DNA of 64,000 nt from Prevotella sp. UBA4330. GTDB lineage: Bacteria > Bacteroidota > Bacteroidia > Bacteroidales > Bacteroidaceae. Numbering within the stretch: the first letter of the stretch is position 1; every line of letters starts with the position of its first letter. The stretch lies in contig DGTS01000026.1 of the NCBI GenBank assembly GCA_002394385.1, positions 7,314 to 71,313 on the forward strand. The letters are read 5' to 3'. The notes under the pieces were generated by a model, which did no database searches, was not told where the DNA came from, and worked only from the letters and a program-made list of their open reading frames with translations. Made by a program: the position numbers and the translations under genes. Positions 7,670 through 16,505 of the stretch are shown piece by piece.

Positions 7670-9490
7670 TTATGGTGCGCAGGTAACGACACAGACGAAG
7701 CCGCCGCGAGGCTGGCATGTTATTTCTGTGGGCAGTTGTCTTGTTGTTGTTATCTGCCATGGCGAGGCATTGTCGTTGCTGTCGGCAAACAATGTGGCAT
7801 GTTTATAAGTGCCGATGAAACCGAGGTCACATTTGAGAGTGCATGTCTCGTCGGTGCCGTTGATGCCTGCTATGTACCATGTGTTGCCGCTACGGCGTGC
7901 CATCACGACATTCTTGCCGGGATAACCGCTTACGAGACGCGTCTCATCCCATGCAGCGGGCAGTCTACCCAAGAAATCCTGCACCGCCTGCGGTTGCGAG
8001 AGGAAACTCTCGGGACGGTCTGCCAGGTGTTGCAGCCCACTCTCGAAGAGTACCGTCAGCGCCAGTTCATGAGAATGACTTGTGATGTGCGGGTGCTGCG
8101 AGTCGCTGAAGGCGCATGGCGTGTAGTCCATTGGTCCTATTACATTGCGGGTGAAGGGCAGTGTGGCGTTGTGACATGCTGCCTGACGGGTGAATGTAGG
8201 CACGTTGTTGTACCACTCGGCGCCGTAAACGCCCTCTGTGGAGAGCAGGTTGGGATATGTGCGCTGCCATCCTCGCGGAATGGTTGCACCGTGGAAGTTC
8301 ACCAGCAGATGGTGCCGTGCTGCACACTCCAGCAGTTCCTGACAATAGTCCATGTTCATCTGGTTGTCGCCGGAGAAGAAGTCTATCTTCACACCAGCAA
8401 CGCCAATTTTCTCGCACCATGCAAACTCGCGCTCACGGTCTTCTGCCTTGTTGAGGCGGAACTTCGGAGTTGGTGCTCCGTCAATCCATCCAACACTGGA
8501 GTTATACCATATCAGCGGGCGCACTCCCTTCTCTCGGGCGTATGCAACGGCATCCTCGATGGTCTTGCCGTCCTTCATCTCGTCCCACTCGGCGTCAATC
8601 AGCACGTAGGGCAGATGCAGCATGGCAGCCATATCCACATATTTCCTTATAATATTATAGTCGTTCGAGCCATGATTGTATGCCCAATATACCCACGACA
8701 CCACACCCGGCTTTATCCAACTGGTGTCCTCCAGGCGGCATGGTTCCGAGACATCGGTGACAAGGGTCGATTCCACCACATCTGCCAGCGACCCGATGAT
8801 GACCACGCGCCACGGAGTGTGCCACTCGCCACTGAGCCTTTCCTCGTTCTTGTCGGGCACCACGCGGAAACGCTCGCCATCGTTATACAAGCACGAGGCA
8901 CTCTGCCGCCGCTCGATGTTTGCCTCTGTAATCAGTGCGAAGACACCATTGGCAGGCTCCAGCAGGGCAGGGTAGCCCCATCGGTTGTTATAACCGTCGG
9001 GTGAGGTGAAGGTGCCGCTGAAACTTGGCACTGGCTTCACCTTTGCCGTTGTGGCATAGGGGAAGAAACCCTCGTACGACTCTGCCCATTGCTGCATCCA
9101 TCGGGGCATTCCCTCGGGGATGATATATGCCGTGTGTTCCTCTGGGATGGCGGTGTCTTTCAGCCCCTGATACTCATATCGCAGCGCTATGCCGTCGTTA
9201 TAGATACGCAGCGCCAGTGCTCCGCAGCGATACTCGTTTGCCTCGTTGGTGCATCGGCTCTTCTTTCCAGCCAGCATCTGGTAGTCGGCAGTGATGTGCT
9301 TAGCCTTGCTCTCGCTGAGCATTGTCACGTCAACGCCTGTCTCCACCTCAAGCACCTGTTGCTGCTGATAGCGCACCACCAGTGTCTGCTGTCGCGGTTC
9401 CACCGTCAGTTTACCGTTAGGAGACTGCTGCGCCATCATGACAGTGGCGCAGAAAGAGAGAAATATGGAGGATAATGTCTGTTGTCTCAT
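7670..9490 (-). CDS. Glycoside hydrolase family 97 (alpha-glycosidase)
   Basis: A 606-residue exported enzyme with signal peptide MRQQTLSSIFLSFCATVMMAQ. The order is that of GH97: an N-terminal beta-sandwich (residues about 22-250), a catalytic (beta/alpha)8 barrel (about 260-510, starting at PGVVSWVYWAYNHGSNDY) and a C-terminal beta-sandwich. Family segments seen are LPYVLIDAEWDEM, GVKIDFFSGDNQ and LLVNFHGATIPRGWQRTYP followed by TEGVYGAEWYN. The Asp of VKIDFF sits where retaining GH97 alpha-galactosidases have their nucleophile, while SusB-type inverting enzymes do not, so a retaining mechanism is suggested. The gene begins 25 bases after the GH43 gene and is likely co-transcribed with it. 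Substrate: an alpha-linked galactoside or glucoside; not decided from sequence. Confidence 0.88.
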   Translation of the reverse strand: MRQQTLSSIFLSFCATVMMAQQSPNGKLTVEPRQQTLVVRYQQQQVLEVETGVDVTMLSESKAKHITADYQMLAGKKSRCTNEANEYRCGALALRIYNDGIALRYEYQGLKDTAIPEEHTAYIIPEGMPRWMQQWAESYEGFFPYATTAKVKPVPSFSGTFTSPDGYNNRWGYPALLEPANGVFALITEANIERRQSASCLYNDGERFRVVPDKNEERLSGEWHTPWRVVIIGSLADVVESTLVTDVSEPCRLEDTSWIKPGVVSWVYWAYNHGSNDYNIIRKYVDMAAMLHLPYVLIDAEWDEMKDGKTIEDAVAYAREKGVRPLIWYNSSVGWIDGAPTPKFRLNKAEDREREFAWCEKIGVAGVKIDFFSGDNQMNMDYCQELLECAARHHLLVNFHGATIPRGWQRTYPNLLSTEGVYGAEWYNNVPTFTRQAACHNATLPFTRNVIGPMDYTPCAFSDSQHPHITSHSHELALTVLFESGLQHLADRPESFLSQPQAVQDFLGRLPAAWDETRLVSGYPGKNVVMARRSGNTWYIAGINGTDETCTLKCDLGFIGTYKHATLFADSNDNASPWQITTTRQLPTEITCQPRGGFVCVVTCAP

Positions 9491-9515
9491 TATTAATAAT
9501 TAACTATATGAAGGT

Positions 9516-11138
9516 TTATTTTTCCGTCTTGCTATAATTGAAAGAGTCGATGTCAACATATCCGCCTGCCTTCTTCGTGGCGTAGCAGAAGATGCCGAAC
9601 TTTGTTCCCATGAAGAAGCGGCGCCAGTCGAAACGCATGCGGTAGTCGGTGGTTCCTATCTTTGTCCACTGGTTGCCGTCAAGACTATAGTAGAAGTTTG
9701 CTGCATCGCGGCCTCCACGCTCCGTAGGACGGAAGTCGGCATCTATGCGCAGCCACACCTTCTGCTGGTTCAGCGCCACCTGTTCGATGCACTTCTCTTC
9801 CGCTTTTGTCACCTCCTTGTCGCGGTCGGAGAGTTCAACAGTCATCTCGTCCATCTCAAGCACGAGTTTCTTGCCGTTCTTCTTCACCACGAGTGCTCCC
9901 GTCTCGCTGTTGAAGGCAGCAAGTCCGGCACAGTCGCCGTCTTTCATCTTCGAGCAGTCCATGGCAATGATTCCGCTGCATGTGGGTCCTTCCATGCGTT
10001 GTGTCAGCGTGTTAGGAGCCAGATAGAGCGTGTTCACCACGCGGTTTGTCTTCAGACGTAGGAAGCCTGGACGTTCTGTGAGCGACCATGCCTCGTCTAT
10101 CGGGTTATGGTTCCACTGCCAGTGCAGTCCCAGTCGAGCGTCTGTGAAGTCATCGCTCTTGACGATGCTCGTCTCGGGTTGTCCGCTGACCAGAGGTCTT
10201 ACGGTATCGGGCACCTTGCCGTTCTCGTCGCCCAGCATGGGCCATCCGTTTATCCATCGGCACGGCATCACGGTGAGCACGCGCCCCACGCCGCCACGGT
10301 CTTGGAAGATTATGCCATACCAGTCGCCGTCCTGTGTGTCCACGATTGTTCCTTGTGCCTCGTATGAGAAGCCGCCGAACTCCGACTCCAGTATCACCTG
10401 TTTCTCATAAGGTCCGTGAATGTCGTCGGCACGATAGCATACCTCGCGGCGATGGCGTCCTGGAGCGTATGTGTGAGAAATCATCAGCAGGTAGTATTTG
10501 CCATTGTGCTTAATCATACGGCTGCCCTCCAGCAGACCTTTCTCATCCTCCTCGCGCTGGAAAATCTGCATGTGTGTTCCCTCGATGACATCAGAGAGGT
10601 CGGGCTTCAGTTCCATCAGTTCGCCGGTGCCATATACGACATACACGCGGCCGTCATCGTCGAAGAAGAGCGAGCAGTCGTGGAAATGGCGCATCCTTGA
10701 TACTATCTGCCACGGACCTTCCGCCTTCTCGGCAGAGAAGATGTATGTGTCGCCCATCTTCCCATGCTCGTTAGGTGCCAGCAGGGCATAGAACTTGCCG
10801 TTGTGATACTTCAGCGATGTGGCCCATTGTCCGCGTCCGTATGCCGTTCCTTGCTGAAGGTCGTACTTCGGCGAGTCGGTAAGGCGGTCGAAGATATATC
10901 CCACCGTCTCCCAGTTCTTCAAGTCCTTCGATGCCATGACCGGTGCGCCCGGCATCAGGTGCATTGTGGTTGAAACCAGATAGAACGTGTCGCCCACACG
11001 TATCACGTCGGGGTCGGGAACGTCAGCCCACAGCATAGGGTTCTTGATTTTCTCTGTGTTCAGAGTAACGTAGTCGCTGTTCTGTGCCATTGCCACTGTG
11101 GCGATGAGCAAAAGGTAAAGTAATGCTATCTTTCTCAT
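9516..11138 (-). CDS. Glycoside hydrolase family 43 (beta-xylosidase/alpha-arabinofuranosidase type)
   Basis: The open frame extends to 11213, but I choose the internal ATG at 11136-11138 because it gives a clean signal peptide (MRKIALLYLLLIATVAMAQ) and because a TATCTTTG box lies only 9 bases upstream. The mature protein has a five-bladed propeller of GH43 in the first 300 residues: the catalytic base Asp in DVPDPDVIRVGDTFYL, the second Asp in HDCSLFFDDDG, and the general acid Glu in LLEGSRMIK. Residues about 330-530 form a C-terminal concanavalin-like sandwich as in two-domain GH43 xylosidases. It would remove xylose or arabinose from plant hemicellulose. It forms a short operon with the GH97 gene downstream. 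Confidence 0.88.
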   Translation of the reverse strand: MRKIALLYLLLIATVAMAQNSDYVTLNTEKIKNPMLWADVPDPDVIRVGDTFYLVSTTMHLMPGAPVMASKDLKNWETVGYIFDRLTDSPKYDLQQGTAYGRGQWATSLKYHNGKFYALLAPNEHGKMGDTYIFSAEKAEGPWQIVSRMRHFHDCSLFFDDDGRVYVVYGTGELMELKPDLSDVIEGTHMQIFQREEDEKGLLEGSRMIKHNGKYYLLMISHTYAPGRHRREVCYRADDIHGPYEKQVILESEFGGFSYEAQGTIVDTQDGDWYGIIFQDRGGVGRVLTVMPCRWINGWPMLGDENGKVPDTVRPLVSGQPETSIVKSDDFTDARLGLHWQWNHNPIDEAWSLTERPGFLRLKTNRVVNTLYLAPNTLTQRMEGPTCSGIIAMDCSKMKDGDCAGLAAFNSETGALVVKKNGKKLVLEMDEMTVELSDRDKEVTKAEEKCIEQVALNQQKVWLRIDADFRPTERGGRDAANFYYSLDGNQWTKIGTTDYRMRFDWRRFFMGTKFGIFCYATKKAGGYVDIDSFNYSKTEK

Positions 11139-11146
11139 AATGGTTG

Positions 11147-11154
11147 CAAAGATA
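11147..11154 (-). promoter_or_regulatory. -7 box of the GH43-GH97 operon
   Basis: Minus-strand TATCTTTG, matching the Bacteroidetes TAnnTTTG box, ends 8 bases before the chosen ATG. Transcription would start only a few bases before the start codon, which implies a leaderless or nearly leaderless message. No TTTG at -33 is convincing. Confidence 0.55.
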
Positions 11155-11237
11155 AAAAGAAAGTACAATATTATCTTCTTTCGTTGTTTCATAATCTTTA
11201 TGAAATGTATCAAGAATGGAAATAAAACGTAGCGTGC

Positions 11238-11269
11238 TTTGTTAAATAAGTCTAAAATACTTAACTTTG
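11238..11269 (+). promoter_or_regulatory. Promoter of the membrane protein-XRE pair
   Basis: TTTG at 11238-11241 and TAACTTTG at 11262-11269 are 20 bases apart, the Bacteroidetes layout. A second possible box, TACTTTTG, is at 11305-11312. The ATG at 11397 follows about 125 bases later. Confidence 0.5.
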
Positions 11270-11396
11270 TGTCGTGTTTGCTTTACATTTTGAAAAGTAA
11301 TCATTACTTTTGTGGCGTGATTAATGTCGTACTGCGCAGCAACAATAGTCACATGTGATAGTAAAAACAATAGTAATAACCTAAACTCAGATTAAA

Positions 11397-11900
11397 ATGA
11401 AAAAGGATTATCTGTTTCCATACCGATTCAAATGGATAGGGTGGAGTCTGTTTCTTCCCTTTGCCCTTCTGTTTTTCGTTGTGCCTGCTTTCTTTGACTT
11501 TATCGACGACGATCTTATAAGTTTCCCGACGCTTATGATTATCATCAGTGAACTTGGCAACTTCGATGGTGGTAATGTGCAAAATGGCCTTATTGCAGGA
11601 TTCCAGCGTGAAGGGATGTTCGACGAAATCCGCATTGTCGCAATGTCGCTGGGCTTGCTCTTCGTGGCCTTTGCCCGTGAGAAAGACGAGGATGAATATG
11701 TTGAACACCTACGGCTGCATTCGTTCGTTTGGGCGATTAAGGCCAATACCGTGCTGCTCATTCTAGGTACATGGTTTCTCTTTGGCAGCCTCTACCTGTG
11801 GTTTGTGTTGTTCTGGCTGATCTCGCTATTCCTCATATACATTGCGAAATTCCAATGGGAACTGCGCAAAATGAGAAAGGAGGGCGGCGATGAAGAATAA
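11397..11900 (+). CDS. Small integral membrane protein of unknown function
   Basis: A 167-residue protein with about four hydrophobic segments: residues about 13-35 (WSLFLPFALLFFVVPAFF), a weak one near 75-90 (VAMSLGLLFVAFA), 110-128 (ANTVLLILGTWFLFGSLYLW) and 129-146 (LFWLISLFLIYIAKF). The C-terminus is basic and cytoplasmic. It overlaps the XRE regulator gene by 11 bases. Membrane protein plus tiny XRE-type regulator pairs are frequent in Firmicutes and Bacteroidetes; the regulator often controls the pair. I do not recognise a named family and assign no function. Confidence 0.75.
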   Translation: MKKDYLFPYRFKWIGWSLFLPFALLFFVVPAFFDFIDDDLISFPTLMIIISELGNFDGGNVQNGLIAGFQREGMFDEIRIVAMSLGLLFVAFAREKDEDEYVEHLRLHSFVWAIKANTVLLILGTWFLFGSLYLWFVLFWLISLFLIYIAKFQWELRKMRKEGGDEE

Positions 11901-12090
11901 CATTCGTGTGGAGCGAGCCATCCTGCGCATGACACAGCAGCAGTTGGCTGAGCGCATTGGCGTGACAAGACAGACGATAAACGCCATTGAGGCGGGCAAG
12001 TATGTGCCTTCCACGGTGCTTGCGCTGAAGATGGCGGCCGTGTTCGGCAAGAGTGTCAACGATGTCTTCATGCTTGACGAGAGCGATTAA
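11890..12090 (+). CDS. XRE-family (Cro/CI-type) transcriptional regulator
   Basis: A 66-residue protein that is almost entirely one helix-turn-helix domain: VERAILRMTQQQLAERIGVTRQTINAIEAGKYVPS, then LALKMAAVFGKSVNDVFML. This is the compact YgzD/HTH_3 type that binds DNA as a dimer and has no sensor domain. It starts inside the end of the upstream membrane protein gene (11-base overlap), so the two are translated from one message. It probably represses its own operon or senses the membrane partner. About 110 bases of non-coding DNA separate it from the esterase gene, which has its own promoter. Confidence 0.9.
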   Translation: MKNNIRVERAILRMTQQQLAERIGVTRQTINAIEAGKYVPSTVLALKMAAVFGKSVNDVFMLDESD

Positions 12091-12166
12091 ACGGGTGATG
12101 GGTGTTGAATGTTGGGCGTTTTACACTTTTTATTGTCAAAAGGCGGTCACTCTCCGCAAAAATAAT

Positions 12167-12174
12167 TACCTTTG
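12167..12174 (+). promoter_or_regulatory. -7 box of the double esterase gene
   Basis: TACCTTTG followed by CAGGAG lies 28 bases before the ATG at 12203 and matches TAnnTTTG. No good -33 element at the expected distance. Confidence 0.5.
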
Positions 12175-12202
12175 CAGGAGATAAGTAACATAATCTTTTT
12201 GA

Positions 12203-13645
12203 ATGATGAAGAAAGCAGTTTTATTATGTATGTTGCTCATAGCAACACTGACACAGGCACAGACAGCAAGAAAGTTCACCCTCAACCTTACCGATGACGG
12301 CAAGGCGCAGATGGTTTGTTTCCTCCCCACGGCTCCTTCTGGCAAGGCCATCGTAGGCGTGCCTGGCGGCGGTTACTCCGTTCTCTCGAACACCCACGAG
12401 GGCTATCTGGCATCCGACTGGCTCAACGGTCAGGGCATTTCCTATTTCGTGGTTAACTACCGTCTGCCCAACGGCGACCGCACTCTGCCTATAAGCGACG
12501 TGGAGAATGCCATCCGCACGGTGCGCGACTCCGCAGCGGTGTGGGGCATCAATCCTCACGATGTGGGCATCATGGGATTCTCGGCAGGCGGACACCTGGC
12601 ATCGGTGATTTCCACTCATGCCGCCTTCGACGTGCGTCCAGACTTCACGATACTTTTCTATCCTGTAATCTCGATGGATGAGGCTGTGTCGCACAAGTGG
12701 TCGTGCCGCAACTTCCTCGGTGAGGAAGGGCAGAAGAACCCCGAGTTGGTGAGAGACTTCTCCACGCAGAACGCTGTGCGCCGTCATCTCACGCCACCGG
12801 CACTCATCATCATGGCGAGCGACGACCGTCTCGTTCCGCCCGTCACCAACGGCGTGCAGTACTATTCTGCCATGCGCAATGCGGGCAACGAGTGCGCCAT
12901 GTATATTTATCCCACCGGCGACCATGGTTTCGGCTTCGGCACGTGGTTCAAGTATCACGACCAGATGCTCACCGACATAGGCAACTGGCTCAACGCACGC
13001 AACACTCCGAAGCCTGGTGCTATTAAGGTGGCGTGCATCGGCAACAGCATCACCGACGGCCACGGCATAGAGATGGCTCCGCAGTATGGCTATCCTGCCC
13101 TGCTGCAGAAGAAACTGGGCGACGGCTACTGGGTGAAGAACTTCGGCGTAAGCAGCCGCACACTGCTCAACAAGGGCGACTTCCCTTATATGAACGAGAT
13201 GGCATGGAAAGACGCACTGGCTTTCAAGCCCGACATCGTCGTGATAAAACTCGGCACCAACGACTCGAAACCACAGAACTGGCAGCATAGCGCGGAGTTC
13301 AGGCACGACCTTCAGCAAATGATTACCTCGTTGCGTCCGAACATCGTTCCGCAGTCAAAGAAAAAGGCAAGAAAAAAGGCAGTCACCGACACTGGCTCGC
13401 CAAAGATATTCATTTGCACCCCTATTCCAGCCTTCAAGTCGTCGTGGGACATCAACGAGACGATAATCAAGAACGAGATAATCCCCATAGAGCAGGAGGT
13501 GGCACGTGAGTACGGTCTGCAGGTGATAGACCTCCACACGCTGTTTGCCGACGGCGAGGAGTTGGTTCAGCCCGATGGCATACACCCCAACGAGAAAGGC
13601 GTTCAGCGCATGGCTGAGGCTGTGGCAGCGGCAATAGCGGAATGA
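12203..13645 (+). CDS. Two-domain carbohydrate esterase: alpha/beta hydrolase plus SGNH hydrolase
   Basis: A 480-residue exported protein with signal peptide MMKKAVLLCMLLIATLTQAQ. Residues about 40-265 are an alpha/beta hydrolase of the acetyl-xylan esterase/BD-FAE kind: oxyanion segment PGGGY, nucleophile elbow GFSAGG near residue 125, acid in ASDDRLVPP, and His in GDHGFGFG. Residues about 274-478 are an SGNH (GDSL-like) hydrolase: block I GNSITDGHG near residue 280, block III KLGTNDS, and block V DGIHPNEKG near residue 457. Both sets of catalytic residues look complete, so the protein may remove two kinds of ester (for example acetyl groups at different positions) from hemicellulose. It stands alone but next to the GH43-GH97 operon. 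Confidence 0.88.
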   Translation: MMKKAVLLCMLLIATLTQAQTARKFTLNLTDDGKAQMVCFLPTAPSGKAIVGVPGGGYSVLSNTHEGYLASDWLNGQGISYFVVNYRLPNGDRTLPISDVENAIRTVRDSAAVWGINPHDVGIMGFSAGGHLASVISTHAAFDVRPDFTILFYPVISMDEAVSHKWSCRNFLGEEGQKNPELVRDFSTQNAVRRHLTPPALIIMASDDRLVPPVTNGVQYYSAMRNAGNECAMYIYPTGDHGFGFGTWFKYHDQMLTDIGNWLNARNTPKPGAIKVACIGNSITDGHGIEMAPQYGYPALLQKKLGDGYWVKNFGVSSRTLLNKGDFPYMNEMAWKDALAFKPDIVVIKLGTNDSKPQNWQHSAEFRHDLQQMITSLRPNIVPQSKKKARKKAVTDTGSPKIFICTPIPAFKSSWDINETIIKNEIIPIEQEVAREYGLQVIDLHTLFADGEELVQPDGIHPNEKGVQRMAEAVAAAIAE

Positions 13646-13716
13646 CATCATAGCAGAATTAAAGAAAAATACGACGATTATTCAGGCAAGTCGTCTTTTA
13701 ATTCAAAAAATAGAGT

Positions 13717-13724
13717 TAATTTTG
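13717..13724 (+). promoter_or_regulatory. -7 box of the ThrE-type exporter gene
   Basis: TAATTTTG followed by CACC, 72 bases before the ATG at 13797; matches TAnnTTTG. No convincing -33 box. Confidence 0.45.
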
Positions 13725-13796
13725 CACCTTGAAAACAAAGATTGTTGTCAAGGAGTCATTATAATTTCCATTATCGCCACTCTCAAATAATAAAGG

Positions 13797-15185
13797 ATGG
13801 ACAGAAAAACAATGTTGCGACGTCTCGACCTTGTGCTTCACACAGGGCTCTTGCTGATGGGTAACGGTGCCGACACAAGCCGTACGCTGAGGCTCATGAA
13901 GCGTGTCGCTCTGCTCTATGGGCTGCCCGAAAAGAATCTGCATATATACGCCAACTATAATATGCTGATGGTAAACATCTCATATCCAGAGCAGTCGTTC
14001 ACCAAGTTTCAGCGCGTCGAGAAGCACGAGATAAACCTCAACGTGATACGCGAGATGAGCATTCTCACCGTTCAGGCGGTGCGTCACAACTATTCTCCCG
14101 AGGACTTCGAGCACAGACTGCATGAGGTGGAACGCACCCGCAGGGCATACCGTCCGTGGCAGGTTGCCGTGGGTGGCGGTCTTGCCTGCGGCGGTTTCTG
14201 TGTTCAGTTCGGTGGCGACTGGCAGTCATTCGTCTATGCCTCCATAGCGGCAATACTCGGACTTATGCTCCGCCACAGGCTCGGCGGCATGGGAGCCAAC
14301 AAGTTTGTCACAACAGGTGTGGTGGCGTTTGCCGCCACTCTCATGGCATGGCTGTTGGGGCTGTTTGCTATTAATGTCCCGTCGGCGGTGCCAGCATTGT
14401 CGTTCCTCGGCTCGTCCACGCCGTGGCATCCGCTGATGGCGTGTGCCCTGTTCATTGTTCCCGGCGTTCCGCTCATCAACTTCATCAGCGACATGCTGTC
14501 CGAATATGTTCAGGTGGGCATCACACGGGCAGTAAACACCTTCGCCATCATGCTTGCCATGGCCTTCGGCATAGGTCTTGCAATCCAGGTGTGCGGCATC
14601 GACAACTTTGTGCGCGACTTGACAATGGTGCCCCATCACGCTTATCTCAACTACATGATTGCCGCTGCAATCTCAGCCGCAGGTTTCTCAATGATATTCA
14701 ATGTGCCTCGCCGTCTGGTGTGGGTGATAGCCATCGGCAGTATTATAGCCATCTGCACGCGAAACATTGTCAGTCTCGGACCCGATAGCGGGAACGTTGG
14801 CTTAGGGCTTGGTCCTGCACTCGGCACGTTCGCCGGCTCGGTGCTTGTCAGTATAATGACGTGTTTCATCGTGCGTCGCATGCACACTCCCCACCAGTGT
14901 TTCGCCATTCCGAGTGTCATTCCTATGGTTCCTGGTGTGCTTATGTACCGTGCCCTCTTCGCATTCCTCAATATGCACGGCGTGATAGGCGAGGTGACGG
15001 TGGCAATGAACAATGCCATACAGGCGTTTCTCATCATTCTGTGCATCGCCCTCGGCGTGGCAATACCCAATGTCTTCTTCCGTCGCATGATTTATCCGCC
15101 CAAGGAGCGCAAACTGATGGAGTTGCTCTTGAGCAGGCATCAGCACTCTAACGACGGGATGCCAGACAGTGCCGAACAGCCCTGA
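13797..15185 (+). CDS. ThrE-family threonine/serine exporter
   Basis: A 462-residue inner-membrane protein. Residues about 10-130 are the cytoplasmic DUF1212-type N-domain typical of ThrE (LHTGLLLMGNGADTSRTLR, then YANYNMLMVNI). Residues about 120-270 give a first group of hydrophobic helices and residues about 285-445 the second half (DUF3815-like, with GLGPALGTFAGS and FAIPSVIPMVPGVLMYR). Family members export threonine and serine using the proton gradient. The fused form with both halves is the corynebacterial ThrE layout, while some bacteria split it into two genes. It ends just before a tandem array of 22-base palindromes and is not obviously linked to the T9SS genes downstream. Confidence 0.88.
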   Translation: MDRKTMLRRLDLVLHTGLLLMGNGADTSRTLRLMKRVALLYGLPEKNLHIYANYNMLMVNISYPEQSFTKFQRVEKHEINLNVIREMSILTVQAVRHNYSPEDFEHRLHEVERTRRAYRPWQVAVGGGLACGGFCVQFGGDWQSFVYASIAAILGLMLRHRLGGMGANKFVTTGVVAFAATLMAWLLGLFAINVPSAVPALSFLGSSTPWHPLMACALFIVPGVPLINFISDMLSEYVQVGITRAVNTFAIMLAMAFGIGLAIQVCGIDNFVRDLTMVPHHAYLNYMIAAAISAAGFSMIFNVPRRLVWVIAIGSIIAICTRNIVSLGPDSGNVGLGLGPALGTFAGSVLVSIMTCFIVRRMHTPHQCFAIPSVIPMVPGVLMYRALFAFLNMHGVIGEVTVAMNNAIQAFLIILCIALGVAIPNVFFRRMIYPPKERKLMELLLSRHQHSNDGMPDSAEQP

Positions 15186-15246
15186 AACCCTTTCTGCGCC
15201 GCCATTCCCAATCATTTCGATAGTCTGGGAATATTTTTCCCAAGGC

Positions 15247-15334
15247 TTACCAGATGTTGGTAATCTTTTTACCAACGGCTTGTAAAGAGATTACCAGTGC
15301 CTGGTAAAAGGATTACCAACGGCTTGTAATAATC
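15247..15334. repeat. Array of four 22-base palindromic units
   Basis: Four units start at 15247, 15269, 15291 and 15313, each exactly 22 bases apart. Each unit begins TTACCA and has TGGTAA or TTGTAA at positions 12-17, so each is an imperfect palindrome of 17 bases followed by a 5-base spacer. Unit 2 and unit 4 share TTACCAACGGCTTGTAA. The array fills the gap between the exporter gene and porP. Confidence 0.9.
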
Positions 15335-15386
15335 AGGAACAGCACGAAACGCTGAACAAAAAAATGCCGGCAGTGCGGCCTAAAAT

Positions 15387-16382
15387 ATGCGAAACTTCGA
15401 TAAAATTACAATAAATCGGGGATTGTTACGTTATAATTCCGTGTTCAAACGATTAAACATACTGGTTTTTCTGCTTGTTGTGGCTGTTCAGACAACCATG
15501 GCGCAGTATGATGTGGAGTTCAGTCACTACTTCGACATGGAGCCATATTACAACCCTGCTGCCGTGGGAAAACAGGAGAAACTGAACATTGCAGGCGCTT
15601 ATTCCATGCAGTTTGCAGGCTTCGAGAACAATCCTAAGACGATGTTCGTCAGCGCCGACGCCCCGTTCATCTTCCTGAACAGTTTTCACGGAGCGGGAGT
15701 ACATATACTGAATGACAAACTGGGATTCTTCACCCACCAGCGAATCGCGGTGCAATACGCGTTGAAGCGCCCCCTCTTCGGAGGTACGCTGAGCGTGGGA
15801 GTGCAGGGAGGACTGATACTGGAGGGCTATGACGGTTCTGACGTGGTGCTTCCCGACCAAGACGAGGACGACGCATTCTCAAAGTCGGACATCAACGGCA
15901 ACACCTTCGACCTGGGTGCAGGCATCTATTATACATACGGAAGATGGTACGTGGGAGCCTCTGTTCAGCACATCACGGCACCCCTTGTGGAACTGGGCGA
16001 ACTGAACCAGTTGCAGATAGACAGAACGTATTATTTGACCGGCGGATACAATATTCGGCTAAGAAATCCGTTTCTTACAATACCGACCAATGCCATTGTG
16101 CGCTATGACGGCACCGCATATCGCGCCGACATTACCGCCAGACTGGTGTATAAGAATGAGAAGAAGATGCTCTACGCCGGTGTGGGATACAGTCCCACCA
16201 ACTCTGTGACAGCCTTCGTCGGCGGCAGTTTCCACGGCATTAACCTCGGCTACAGTTACGAGGCATACACTACGGGCATCGGTCTCGGTCATGGCAGTCA
16301 CGAATTGTTTGTGGGCTATCAGATAGACCTTAACTTTCAGAAGAAAGGCAGAAACCTGCATAAGAGCGTGAGATTCCTGTAG
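15387..16382 (+). CDS. porP: Type IX secretion outer-membrane protein PorP/SprF
   Basis: A 331-residue outer-membrane beta-barrel protein of the PorP/SprF family. The signal segment is RLNILVFLLVVAVQTTMAQ at about residues 22-40; the 21 residues before it make the N-terminus longer than usual, so a later start cannot be excluded. The mature protein opens with the family signature YDVEFSHYFDMEPYYNPAAVG, followed by alternating beta strands and an aromatic C-terminal region. In Porphyromonas PorP is needed for T9SS function together with PorK, L, M and N. Here it is followed by gldK after 123 bases, which contain low-complexity repeat DNA, and by gldL-M-N. Confidence 0.93.
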   Translation: MRNFDKITINRGLLRYNSVFKRLNILVFLLVVAVQTTMAQYDVEFSHYFDMEPYYNPAAVGKQEKLNIAGAYSMQFAGFENNPKTMFVSADAPFIFLNSFHGAGVHILNDKLGFFTHQRIAVQYALKRPLFGGTLSVGVQGGLILEGYDGSDVVLPDQDEDDAFSKSDINGNTFDLGAGIYYTYGRWYVGASVQHITAPLVELGELNQLQIDRTYYLTGGYNIRLRNPFLTIPTNAIVRYDGTAYRADITARLVYKNEKKMLYAGVGYSPTNSVTAFVGGSFHGINLGYSYEAYTTGIGLGHGSHELFVGYQIDLNFQKKGRNLHKSVRFL

Positions 16383-16387
16383 AGAGT

Positions 16388-16480
16388 AGAGCGTTGAATG
16401 TTGAGCGTTGAGCGTGCTTACTTTGCTTCGCTTTGAAGGTGTCCCTTAGGGGCGGGCGGATGGCTGAGCGTTGATTTTGC
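16388..16480. repeat. Low-complexity TTGAGCGTTGA-type repeat between porP and gldK
   Basis: The stretch holds repeated GCGTTGA/GTTGAGCG words and a short G/C-rich segment (CCTTAGGGGCGGGCGG). The same words recur at 26215-26305 and 45285-45480. It interrupts what is otherwise a tightly spaced T9SS gene cluster. Confidence 0.7.
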
Positions 16481-16505
16481 AATTATTATTAAGATATTGA
16501 TATAA

